From: an uncultured Lachnoanaerobaculum sp. | Lineage (GTDB): Bacteria > Bacillota > Clostridia > Lachnospirales > Lachnospiraceae | Assembly: GCA_938041725.1 (NCBI GenBank) | Contig: CALISX010000509.1 | Location: forward strand, 1-5,124 | Direction: 5' to 3' | Length of the DNA: 5,124 nucleotides | Shown here: positions 1 to 5,124 of the stretch, piece by piece | Layout of the letters: every line of letters begins with the position of its first letter | Numbering within the stretch: position 1 is the first letter of the stretch | Translations under genes and position numbers: made by a program | Notes under the pieces: model-generated | Seen by the model: only the letters and a program-made list of their open reading frames with translations | Told to the model about the DNA's origin: nothing | Database searches by the model: none

Positions 1-75
1 CATCTGTATAATTTAGTTTTTATTAATAATGAAGGAATTTATTACTATGATAATCAAGAAAAGAAACAAAAAAGA
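1..75 (+). other. AT-rich segment abutting the nrdD fragment (probable insertion or rearrangement junction)
   Basis: These bases are much richer in A and T than the nrdD-coding sequence that begins at about 70. They do not continue NrdD: the nrdD frame has a TAG stop at 14-16. The +1 frame is open from base 1 and reads into the nrdD sequence out of frame until a TGA at 130-132. Before the junction it encodes a plausible protein-like stretch (NNEGIYYYDNQEKKQKR), so it may be the 3' end of an unrelated gene entering from the left. A TATAAT at 7-12 could act as a -10 box, but no -35 can be assessed at the window edge. I do not recognise the segment. The exact junction, somewhere around 60-75, is inferred from the composition change and from where NrdD similarity begins. 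Confidence 0.4.
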
Positions 76-679
76 GCAGGAGGACGATGCGGCCAAGCCC
101 TTTGCCCTCCGGGTGATGCAGAAAATGAATGACAAGTGCAATGGGTGGAAGGAGAAGGAAAATATTGATTATTCTCCCTATGGCACCCCCCTGGAGTCCA
201 CCACCTATAAGTTTGCCAAATGTCTGCAAAAGCGCTTTGGCATCATTGAAGGCATCACAGATAAGAATTATATTACCAACAGCTATCATGTTCATGTGGG
301 AGAGAATATCGACGCTTTTACCAAGCTGAAATTTGAAAGCGCCTTCCAAAAGCTTTCCCCCGGGGGGGCCATCAGCTATGTGGAGGTGCCCAATATGCAG
401 GACAATCTGGATGCGGTGATGAGTCTTTTAGGCTATATCTATGACAACATTATGTATGCAGAGCTAAACACCAAATCCGACTACTGTCAGGAGTGCGGCT
501 TTGACGGAGAGATTATAATCAAGGCCCGGGGAGAAAAGCTGATTTGGGAATGTCCCAGATGCGGCAACCAGGATCAAAGCAAGCTGAATGTGGCCAGAAG
601 AACCTGCGGCTATATCGGCACCCAGTTTTGGAACCAGGGACGCACCCAGGAAATTGCAGACAGAGTGCTGCACCTGTGA
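47..679 (+). CDS. nrdD: Anaerobic ribonucleoside-triphosphate reductase (NrdD), C-terminal fragment, 5'-truncated
   Basis: This is the C-terminal 200 or so residues of the class III ribonucleotide reductase large subunit, which reduces ribonucleotides to deoxyribonucleotides without oxygen. Full-length NrdD is about 700 residues or more. Numbering from ATG 47, the visible landmarks are the family block YGTPLESTTYKFAKCL (about 45-60), ITNSYHV (about 76-82), four zinc-binding cysteines (C147, C150, C169, C172), and the glycyl-radical loop RRTCGYIG with Gly188 as the radical residue, followed by the usual TQFWNQGRTQEI...RVLHL end. The ATP-cone and most of the catalytic barrel are absent, because an in-frame TAG lies at 14-16. 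ATG 47 was chosen because AAGGA (32-36) lies 10 nt upstream; ATG 29 is in frame but has no such site. The first roughly 10 residues are probably not NrdD. Alone it cannot be a reductase. It is most likely a broken gene, though expression as a separate radical-domain polypeptide cannot be excluded. Confidence 0.85.
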   Translation: MIIKKRNKKEQEDDAAKPFALRVMQKMNDKCNGWKEKENIDYSPYGTPLESTTYKFAKCLQKRFGIIEGITDKNYITNSYHVHVGENIDAFTKLKFESAFQKLSPGGAISYVEVPNMQDNLDAVMSLLGYIYDNIMYAELNTKSDYCQECGFDGEIIIKARGEKLIWECPRCGNQDQSKLNVARRTCGYIGTQFWNQGRTQEIADRVLHL

Positions 680-707
680 TTTTTTATCAGAAGGTTTGGC
701 AATAGGG

Positions 708-761
708 ACTGCATATGGGAACAGGGACTGATGATAATCAGTCCCTGTTCCCATATGCAGT
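708..761. repeat. Perfect 25-bp inverted repeat between convergent genes
   Basis: Bases 708-732 are the exact reverse complement of 737-761, leaving a 4-nt loop (GATA). The core is GGGAACAGGGACTGAT and its complement. An additional direct copy of AGGGACTG at 704-711 repeats 723-730, so the inner right arm has two possible partners. The hairpin occupies most of the 83-bp gap between the nrdD fragment stop (679) and the nrdG stop codon (763-765). It could end transcription from both sides by convergent position, but neither strand has a U-tract directly after the stem, so it is not a textbook intrinsic terminator. Its perfection also suits a small mobile palindromic (REP or MITE-like) unit; that reading is inference. 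Confidence 0.75.
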
Positions 762-762
762 A

Positions 763-1311
763 TTACATGGTATGAACAGCAAAGTCTGCTGCCCCTTCCC
801 ACAAGACCACTTCTCCTTTGGCCAGGGAGGCGGGTACATCAATCAATCTTTGATTGGTACTGCCTCGAAAGCGCAGCGTAATATCCCTTTGTTCTTCTAT
901 AAATTTTCCATCCACCAATACATGGCAGCAGGAGAGGATCCGGTCTGTAACAGGGGTATAAGCCCTTCCTCCGGGAATCAGATCCACATCAAAGGTAAAA
1001 CCGGAATAGATCCACAGGCTTTTGCAGGGATACCTGGCCCCAAAGGCCTCCGCCAGGGGGAGAATCCCCGGCTGGTTTACAGGTTCCAGGGGTTCTCCTC
1101 CCAAAAGGGTAAGACCGGAGATATACTCCGGCGCCAAAGAGTCTAAAATTTCCTTTTCTACGGTCTCATCAAATTTCTGCCCATAATGAAAGTCCCAGGC
1201 TATGCGGTTAAAGCAGCCCTTGCAGCCATGGGTGCAGCCGGATACAAAGAGGGAGGTCCGCACCCCCGGGCCATTGGCAATATCATTAAATTTTATGGTT
1301 GCATAGTTCAT
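763..1311 (-). CDS. nrdG: Anaerobic ribonucleotide reductase activating protein, radical SAM (NrdG)
   Basis: NrdG uses a [4Fe-4S] cluster and S-adenosylmethionine to abstract hydrogen from the glycyl-radical loop of NrdD, switching on anaerobic deoxynucleotide synthesis in the cytoplasm. The 182-residue product has the normal family length. The N-terminus MNYATIKFNDIANGPGVR is typical and is followed by the radical-SAM cluster motif C26-x3-C30-x2-C33 (CTHGCKGCFN). The SAM-binding GGEP is at 71-74, a YSGFTFD strand lies near 102-108, and the C-terminal block VLVDGKFIEEQRD...FRGSTNQRLIDV spans about 131-159. Its ATG lies only 4 nt beyond the stop of the DAHP synthase gene, and no strong Shine-Dalgarno precedes it, so translation is probably coupled to that gene. 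It runs towards the nrdD fragment instead of following it, unlike the usual nrdD-nrdG order. Confidence 0.95.
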   Translation of the reverse strand: MNYATIKFNDIANGPGVRTSLFVSGCTHGCKGCFNRIAWDFHYGQKFDETVEKEILDSLAPEYISGLTLLGGEPLEPVNQPGILPLAEAFGARYPCKSLWIYSGFTFDVDLIPGGRAYTPVTDRILSCCHVLVDGKFIEEQRDITLRFRGSTNQRLIDVPASLAKGEVVLWEGAADFAVHTM

Positions 1312-1315
1312 GGCA

Positions 1316-2344
1316 TTATAAAAGCTCGGCCATCTCCAGCAAAAGCCGCTCTGAGTCAGGAAAGCTCAGACAGGGATCGGTAATGGATTTGCCATAGATA
1401 TGCTCCCCTACCTTTTGATTTCCTCCTTCTATATAACTTTCCACCATCACGCCCCTTACAAAGTTCTGGATTTCTCTGGCATGGCGCATGGAGTGGAGCA
1501 CCTCTTTTACAATACGGATCTGCTCCTGATACTGCTTGTTGGAATTGGAATGGTTGGCATCCACGATTACGGCAGGATTTGTAATATCCCGTTCCCCATA
1601 GAGATCCAACAGGAGTTTTAAATCCTCAAAATGATAATTGGGGATACACTGCCCGTGCTTGTTCACGGCTCCCCGCAAAATGGCATGGGAGAGGGGATTG
1701 CCGTCGGTTTTGATTTCAAAGCCCCGGTAAATAAACTCATGGGACTGCTGGGCTGCATAGATCGCATTCAGCATAACGCTTAAATCTCCGCTGGTGGGAT
1801 TTTTCATGCCCACAGGCACATCGGCTCCGCTGGAAGTAAGGCGGTGCTGCTGGTTTTCCACGGATCTGGCTCCCACGGCAATATAACTCATCAGATCCTC
1901 CAGATATCCCAGATTATCCGGATAGAGCATTTCATCGTCGGTAAAAAGGCCGGTTTCCTGGATCACCCGCAGATGCATTCGGCGGATGGCAATGATGCCC
2001 TCATGCATATTTGGCTTTTTTTCCGGATCCGGCTGATGCAAAAGCCCTTTATAGCCCTCTCCCGTGGTTCTGGGCTTATTGGTATAGACCCTGGGGATCA
2101 CAAGGATCTTCTCCCGGACCCTTTCCGCCACCTTAACCAGGCGGCAGGCATAGTCCAAAACAGAATCCTCGTTGTCGGCAGAGCAGGGGCCGATTACGGC
2201 CAAAAACTTCGGGCTGGCTCCGGTGATGATGTCCGCCGCCTCCCGGTCAAATTCTTTTTTCTTTTCCTGCAGGGCAGGACTTAAGGGGTATTTTTCTATG
2301 ATTTCCTCCGGTGTGGGGAGGTTGCTGATATATTTAATTCCCAT
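1316..2344 (-). CDS. aroF: 3-deoxy-7-phosphoheptulonate (DAHP) synthase, type I AroFGH family
   Basis: This enzyme condenses phosphoenolpyruvate with erythrose 4-phosphate to give DAHP, the first committed step of the shikimate pathway to Phe, Tyr and Trp. The 342-residue product matches the E. coli AroF/G/H type in length and layout. Metal ligands are visible as C54 (IGPCS), H265 (VDANHSN), E302 (VMVESYIEGGNQ) and D323 (GKSITDP). Substrate-binding residues correspond to R92 in KPRTT, K99 in the GYKG loop, R160 in VGARS, K181 in VGMKN and R224 in ILRG. The first 30 or so residues form the N-terminal arm that in relatives contributes to the feedback-inhibitor site; which amino acid inhibits this enzyme cannot be told, so the letter F is nominal. 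It is first in a two-gene operon with nrdG. The start fits the family N-terminus (GIKYISNLPTPEEI), although the Shine-Dalgarno is weak or distant (AAGGAAG, 18 nt away). Confidence 0.93.
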   Translation of the reverse strand: MGIKYISNLPTPEEIIEKYPLSPALQEKKKEFDREAADIITGASPKFLAVIGPCSADNEDSVLDYACRLVKVAERVREKILVIPRVYTNKPRTTGEGYKGLLHQPDPEKKPNMHEGIIAIRRMHLRVIQETGLFTDDEMLYPDNLGYLEDLMSYIAVGARSVENQQHRLTSSGADVPVGMKNPTSGDLSVMLNAIYAAQQSHEFIYRGFEIKTDGNPLSHAILRGAVNKHGQCIPNYHFEDLKLLLDLYGERDITNPAVIVDANHSNSNKQYQEQIRIVKEVLHSMRHAREIQNFVRGVMVESYIEGGNQKVGEHIYGKSITDPCLSFPDSERLLLEMAELL

Positions 2345-2417
2345 ACATACAGACCCCAGGGTCTTCCTTTCTAAAGCATTGGTTTGCAGCAGATGTGCAA
2401 AAGGTATCTCAGCCCAT

Positions 2418-2446
2418 ATTATAGGGGATTATGAAATTTCTTACAA
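2418..2446 (-). promoter_or_regulatory. Sigma-A-type promoter of the aroF-nrdG operon
   Basis: Read on the minus strand, TTGTAA (2446-2441) is followed after exactly 17 bp by a perfect TATAAT (2423-2418). Transcription should start near 2411, giving a leader of about 67 nt before the aroF ATG. This is too short for a T-box. The leader contains a short palindrome at 2351-2364 next to the start and a weak TTTGCA/TGCAAA stem (2383-2401), neither convincing as a regulator. An 8-bp inverted repeat (2437-2444 with 2469-2476) overlaps the -35. Confidence 0.8.
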
Positions 2447-2492
2447 GTGTGTTCTTTACCGATTTAAAGTAAGAAAGTATATTGTAAAAAGT

Positions 2493-2537
2493 ACATTTTA
2501 TTTTTTATGGTAAAATAATGCATAAAAAATAAAATGT
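2493..2537. repeat. 17-bp perfect inverted repeat over the ATPase promoter
   Basis: Bases 2493-2509 (ACATTTTATTTTTTATG) are the exact reverse complement of 2521-2537, with an 11-bp spacer. The right arm ends on the T of the TG dinucleotide of the extended -10 promoter, and the arms cover the region where a -35 would lie. This position suits an operator for a dimeric repressor of the ATPase-TOPRIM pair. It could alternatively be an AT-rich terminator-like or element-end structure separating the cassette from the divergent aroF operon. The repeat is directly visible; the role is inferred. Confidence 0.6.
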
Positions 2538-2545
2538 GTTATAAT
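2537..2545 (+). promoter_or_regulatory. Extended -10 promoter of the ATPase-TOPRIM pair
   Basis: TGTTATAAT matches the extended -10 form (TG, one base, then a perfect TATAAT at 2540-2545). No good -35 is present at the expected spacing, which is common for extended -10 promoters. Transcription should begin near 2552, about 28 nt before the ATG, leaving room for the strong AAGGAGG site at 2568-2574. It is divergent from the aroF promoter. Confidence 0.7.
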
Positions 2546-2579
2546 ATAACAAAGTGGATAGGTTATTAAGGAGGTAAGT

Positions 2580-3839
2580 ATGATAATAGAAATAAGGGCT
2601 GAGAATTGCTATGCATTTGAGAAGCCCGTTGTATTATCTATGAAGGCGGATATGCGGAATAAAAAGTTTGGCATGAATGTCCATCAGGAAAAAAACTTCA
2701 ACATATTAAAAACAGCGGGTATATATGGCTCTAACAATTCAGGAAAAACTTGTTTGATTCGTTGCATAAGGGACATTAAGAGGGCGATTTTAAATAGGAA
2801 AGGTAAACCGGATAGGAATATCTTTGCAGATAATATGATGTGTACATTAGGTGTGACTTTCCTGGATGAGGGAAGGAAATTTTCGTATGATTTCCAATAT
2901 GATACGAAAAAAGAGGAATATGTATATGAGTCTTTTTGTGAGATTTCTAAAGATGGGTATGGAAATGAGAAAAGTCAATGCTGGTTAAAAAGGGATACAG
3001 TACAGGGGGTATACCAGTGTATTGATCAGGAACTGCAGGATATGGTTCCGTTGGTATCAAATAGCAATTTGCTTTTTTATTTGGTGGATATCAGTAAATT
3101 TAAGTATATTGGTGAAATGAAGGAGATCCTTGTAAGGTTTGCAAAAAAAATAGATGTGGTTGATATGAATAATATTCCGTTACAGCGCACCATTGCATTA
3201 ATGAAGAATAAAAATCAAATACAGAAAAAAATTGTAGAATTTATAAAAAATGCAGATCTTTATATGGATGATTTTAAATATGTTGATAGGGATAAAATTC
3301 AGGTTGAAGCAGGACAGGAGGAAGTAAACCCTCAGGAGAAGGTGCTGGACTTTCTAAATGATGCTCTGATGGATCAGATCCGATTGACATCTGTATACAA
3401 AGGAGTTTCTGTGCCTAGTATGCTGTTTGACTCCACGGGTACGAAGAAGATCGTTGCTATGGCAGGTTATGTAGTAGAGGCATTGGAACAGGGGAGAATC
3501 CTTGTGGTGGATGAATTGGACAGCAGTCTGCATTTTAAACTTACCAGGGCGATTGTATCTATGTTTAATAATGAATTAAATAACAATGCCCAGATGATCT
3601 TTACAGTTCATGATATAAATCTGATGGATTGCAGGAAACTGTTTCGAAAGGAGCAGATATGGTTTGTCCATAAAGACAAGGAGGGAGTATATGTATATTC
3701 TCTTGCGGATTTCACTGCCGAACAGGGGGTAAGAGATACCACGGATATTATGGAAAAATACAGGAAGGGGGCATTAGGGGCTCTGCCAGAGCCGGAACTG
3801 ATTCAATCCTTGATAAGTATTAAAGGAAGAGGGAGGTAG
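2580..3839 (+). CDS. AAA/ABC-type ATPase of the RloA/AbiLi-like (AAA_15/AAA_21, COG1106) family, likely anti-phage
   Basis: This is a 419-residue SMC/ABC-related ATPase of the kind found as the first gene of two-gene abortive-infection modules, where it acts with a TOPRIM-like partner. The Walker A motif GSNNSGKT is at 50-57, following the family start (IIEIRAENCYAFEKPVVLSM). An ABC-signature-like DSTGTKKI lies at 284-291, Walker B with catalytic acidic pair VVDELDSSLH at 309-318 (D311, E312), and the switch histidine in IFTVHDINLMD is H344. The central part (about 90-270) is variable, as expected. The C-terminal IWFVHKDKEGVYVYSLADF and EKYRKGALGALPEPEL are typical of this group. The start has a strong AAGGAGG 5 nt upstream. 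Its 3' end contains the ribosome-binding site for the next gene, 6 nt away, so the two form an operon. It is AT-richer than the flanking housekeeping genes. The defence role is inferred from family and partner. Confidence 0.85.
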   Translation: MIIEIRAENCYAFEKPVVLSMKADMRNKKFGMNVHQEKNFNILKTAGIYGSNNSGKTCLIRCIRDIKRAILNRKGKPDRNIFADNMMCTLGVTFLDEGRKFSYDFQYDTKKEEYVYESFCEISKDGYGNEKSQCWLKRDTVQGVYQCIDQELQDMVPLVSNSNLLFYLVDISKFKYIGEMKEILVRFAKKIDVVDMNNIPLQRTIALMKNKNQIQKKIVEFIKNADLYMDDFKYVDRDKIQVEAGQEEVNPQEKVLDFLNDALMDQIRLTSVYKGVSVPSMLFDSTGTKKIVAMAGYVVEALEQGRILVVDELDSSLHFKLTRAIVSMFNNELNNNAQMIFTVHDINLMDCRKLFRKEQIWFVHKDKEGVYVYSLADFTAEQGVRDTTDIMEKYRKGALGALPEPELIQSLISIKGRGR

Positions 3840-3848
3840 GTGCTCATG
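3831..3848 (+). promoter_or_regulatory. Ribosome-binding site and start codon of the TOPRIM-like gene
   Basis: GGGAGG (3831-3836), inside the last codons of the ATPase gene, lies 9 nt before ATG 3846-3848. This is the best translation start in the area and fixes the original 5' end of the second gene. It matters because this start is not in the frame of the conserved protein body, which shows that the gene carries a frame disruption and not merely a late start. Confidence 0.75.
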
Positions 3849-4477
3849 ACCTCGAAGCTCCCCAGTATACTTAGTAGATATAAATATGCATCATTTGCGA
3901 GGGCTATGAGGAATATGAATATCTTCAATGTTTAAAGAAGCTTAAAGTGTGGCACAAGCAATACCAGATTGACTTGGACAATGCCCAGGGGAATGGAAAT
4001 ATTCCAGCTAGATATCAGGACCGTTATCAAAATGATGCGTATGATTTGGTATTGATATTTTGTGATACAGAAGGGACACCCTATGAGCAGTATGAAGATA
4101 TTAAAAATAAGATTGATCGTTTTCATGGCGTGGGTGGCGTCGCATCGGAGGTGATTCTATTTGGAAATCCTTGTACCATGCAGATTATTTTAAAACATTG
4201 GACCGACGAAAACTTGACTTCTCCTGGAAAAAAGAAAAATGCTCCTTTGATTTTTCAGTGTACCGGAGTGGAGAATTATAAAGGAAAACAAAGACAGATA
4301 GTAGAAATGATGAAGCAGATCAGCAGGGAAAGCTATTGCAATATGAAAAATAGAGTAAAGAGCATGAATCTAGAGGATACTGTACTTGGCAGCAGTAATT
4401 TTGGGAGATTTTTAGATTGGTTTGAGGGGGAATGCATTGACTGGATCAAGGATATCAATGAAAAATTAGAGTCCTAG
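3846..4477 (+). pseudogene. RloB/AbiLii-like TOPRIM-fold protein, partner of the ATPase, frameshifted near its 5' end
   Basis: The ATG at 3846 opens a frame giving MTSKLPSILSRYK and then unrelated residues to a TAA at 3933-3935. From 3884 the -1 frame gives ICIICEGYEEYEYLQCL and runs unbroken to TAG 4475-4477. Joined at the AAA of 3882-3884 (as if one A were lost), the product is 210 residues, normal for RloB-like proteins. It carries the TOPRIM signature glutamate E19 in ICEG, the acidic pair D74-x-E76 in LVLIFCDTEG, and the NPC block at 108-110 (ILFGNPCTMQIILKHW) resembling the NPCFE-type motif of RloB relatives. Such proteins are thought to act as nucleases with the ATPase. No in-frame ATG lies before about 4178; an annotation from GTG 3947 gives a 176-residue protein lacking E19, with only a weak upstream AAGAAG. 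The frame change could be a true mutation or a sequencing error. The TOPRIM assignment rests on motifs; the exact family is uncertain. Confidence 0.75.
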
Positions 4478-4572
4478 GGAGTAAGGTTACTATAGCCATG
4501 GTGTATCAATGCCTGCATCTTTGATGGGGATGATATGGCATGATGGTTTCATGCTGACCTATAGAGCTTTTG

Positions 4573-4601
4573 TTGATTTATCCCCCTCCCTTTGGTATAC
4601 T
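4573..4601 (+). promoter_or_regulatory. Sigma-A-type promoter of tyrS
   Basis: TTGATT (4573-4578) is followed after 17 bp by TATACT (4596-4601), a good sigma-A-like match. The predicted start near 4608 gives a leader of about 95 nt before the tyrS ATG. The stretch between the broken TOPRIM-like gene (4477) and this promoter holds no recognisable gene and no clear terminator. Confidence 0.65.
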
Positions 4602-4632
4602 TTACAAACATGTCCAGCGTAATAAAAATACA

Positions 4633-4671
4633 GCCTGCAGCCTGGGGGACAACAGATCCCAGAGAGCAGGC
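4633..4671 (+). promoter_or_regulatory. Two-part stem-loop in the tyrS leader
   Basis: GCCTGC (4633-4638) pairs with GCAGGC (4666-4671). After a 3-by-3 internal loop, CTGGG (4642-4646) pairs with CCCAG (4658-4662), closing an 11-nt loop. No U-tract follows, so it is not an intrinsic terminator. The leader lacks the T-box sequence (AGGGUGGNACCGCG) often found before tyrS in Firmicutes. The structure might influence leader stability or translation of tyrS; its function is unknown. Confidence 0.4.
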
Positions 4672-4702
4672 AAAAGAATGCAGTGCAGAGATCGAGGTAT
4701 AT

Positions 4703-5124
4703 ATGCAGATTTATGAAGAGTTAAAGAGGCGGGGCCTGATTGCCCAGGTCACCAATGAGGAAGAAATCAGCAAAATGGTGAATGAGGGGAAGGCCACCTT
4801 TTATATTGGCTTTGACCCCACGGCTGACAGTCTTCATGTGGGGCATTTCATGGCCCTTTGTCTGATGAAGAGGCTGCAGATGGCAGGAAACAAGCCCATT
4901 GCCTTGGTGGGGGGCGGAACGGGAATGGTGGGGGATCCCACGGGACGCACGGATTTGCGCCAGGTTATGACCTTGGAAACCATTGACTATAACTGCCAGA
5001 GGTTTAAGGAGCAAATGAGCCGCTTTATTGAATTTGGCGAAGGCAAGGCCCTGATGGTGAACAATGGGGATTGGCTCAGGGATCTGAATTATATGGACTT
5101 TATCCGGGAGGTGGGTCCCCACTT
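4703..5124 (+). CDS. tyrS: Tyrosyl-tRNA synthetase (TyrS), N-terminal part, cut by the window end
   Basis: TyrS charges tRNA-Tyr with tyrosine in the cytoplasm using ATP. The window holds the first 140 codons of a protein usually a little over 400 residues long. The class I Rossmann core is plain: YIGFDPTADSLHVGH with the HIGH-type motif HVGH at 45-48, FMALCLMKRLQMAGNKPIALVGGGTGMVGDPTGRTD at about 49-84, and NCQRFKEQMSRFI at about 97-109. The KMSKS loop and the C-terminal tRNA-binding domain lie beyond the window. ATG 4703 fits the usual N-terminus (IYEELKRRGLIAQVT) and has GAGG 5 nt upstream. The frame stays open upstream to an ATG at 4610, but that lies at the predicted transcription start and gives an extension unlike TyrS. 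The gene is monocistronic from its left side and shows the composition of the housekeeping flank, not of the neighbouring cassette. Confidence 0.95.
   Translation, partial: MQIYEELKRRGLIAQVTNEEEISKMVNEGKATFYIGFDPTADSLHVGHFMALCLMKRLQMAGNKPIALVGGGTGMVGDPTGRTDLRQVMTLETIDYNCQRFKEQMSRFIEFGEGKALMVNNGDWLRDLNYMDFIREVGPH

Noticed and set aside
1..75. Intein or group II intron end within nrdD
   Set aside because: The nrdD frame has a stop at 14-16, which excludes an in-frame intein, and I see no domain V-type hairpin in the visible bases. The sequence to the left is needed to say more.
715..1146. Long + strand open frame antisense to nrdG
   Set aside because: It is a shadow of nrdG; its translation shows no recognisable family, and its start lies inside the palindrome.
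1844..2284. + strand open frame antisense to the DAHP synthase gene
   Set aside because: The opposite strand encodes a complete, motif-bearing enzyme, so this is coincidental openness.
3884..3937. Programmed -1 ribosomal frameshifting, including GTTTAAAG at 3930-3937
   Set aside because: The GTTTAAAG run is in the wrong phase and lies after the conserved ICEG motif, so it cannot produce the required protein; no other slippery site is present.
4538..4554. Hairpin GCATGA/TCATGC after the TOPRIM-like gene as a terminator
   Set aside because: The stem is only 6 bp and no U-tract follows, so it is not convincing as an intrinsic terminator.
4610..4702. In-frame ATG at 4610 extending TyrS by 31 residues
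   Set aside because: It coincides with the predicted transcription start, has no ribosome-binding site, and the extension does not resemble TyrS N-termini. ATG 4703 fits the family.
4721..5122. Long - strand open frame at the right end
   Set aside because: It lies wholly within tyrS, whose catalytic motifs are clear; the antisense product looks like nothing known.

Overview
The window looks like chromosomal DNA of an anaerobic Firmicute. The best guess is a Lachnospiraceae-type Clostridium, because the NrdD, NrdG, DAHP synthase and TyrS proteins read like members of that group, Shine-Dalgarno sites are of the AGGAGG type, and promoters are sigma-A-like. This placement rests on recognised protein sequence, not on a database search.

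Layout. (1) At 1-75 there is AT-rich DNA whose frame differs from what follows. It joins the 3' third of an anaerobic ribonucleotide reductase gene (nrdD, + strand, to 679). The substrate-binding barrel is missing, while the zinc site and glycyl-radical end are intact. (2) A perfect 25-bp inverted repeat (708-761) fills the gap between this fragment and a convergent operon on the - strand. (3) That operon is a type I DAHP synthase gene (aroF-like, 2344-1316) followed 4 nt later by nrdG (1311-763), the radical-SAM activase for NrdD. A good promoter lies at 2446-2418. (4) A visibly AT-richer cassette (about 2490-4477, + strand) follows. It has an extended -10 promoter overlapped by a 17-bp inverted repeat, an AAA/ABC-type ATPase of the RloA/AbiLi kind, and a TOPRIM-like RloB/AbiLii-type partner. 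(5) The window ends with a promoter, a structured leader and the first 140 codons of tyrS.

How the parts relate. The ATPase and TOPRIM-like pair resembles two-gene abortive-infection or anti-phage modules and sits as an accessory insert between housekeeping genes. Its second gene is broken near its 5' end. The start with a good ribosome-binding site (ATG 3846) is in one frame, but the conserved TOPRIM glutamate motif and the rest of the protein are in the -1 frame. Adding one A to the AAA at 3882-3884 restores a continuous 210-residue protein. An annotation beginning at the downstream GTG (3947) would lose the catalytic glutamate. The nrdD fragment and nrdG are normally neighbours in one operon. 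Here they face each other, with nrdG expressed behind an aromatic-amino-acid gene. Together with the truncated nrdD, this points to past rearrangement at the left end of the window.
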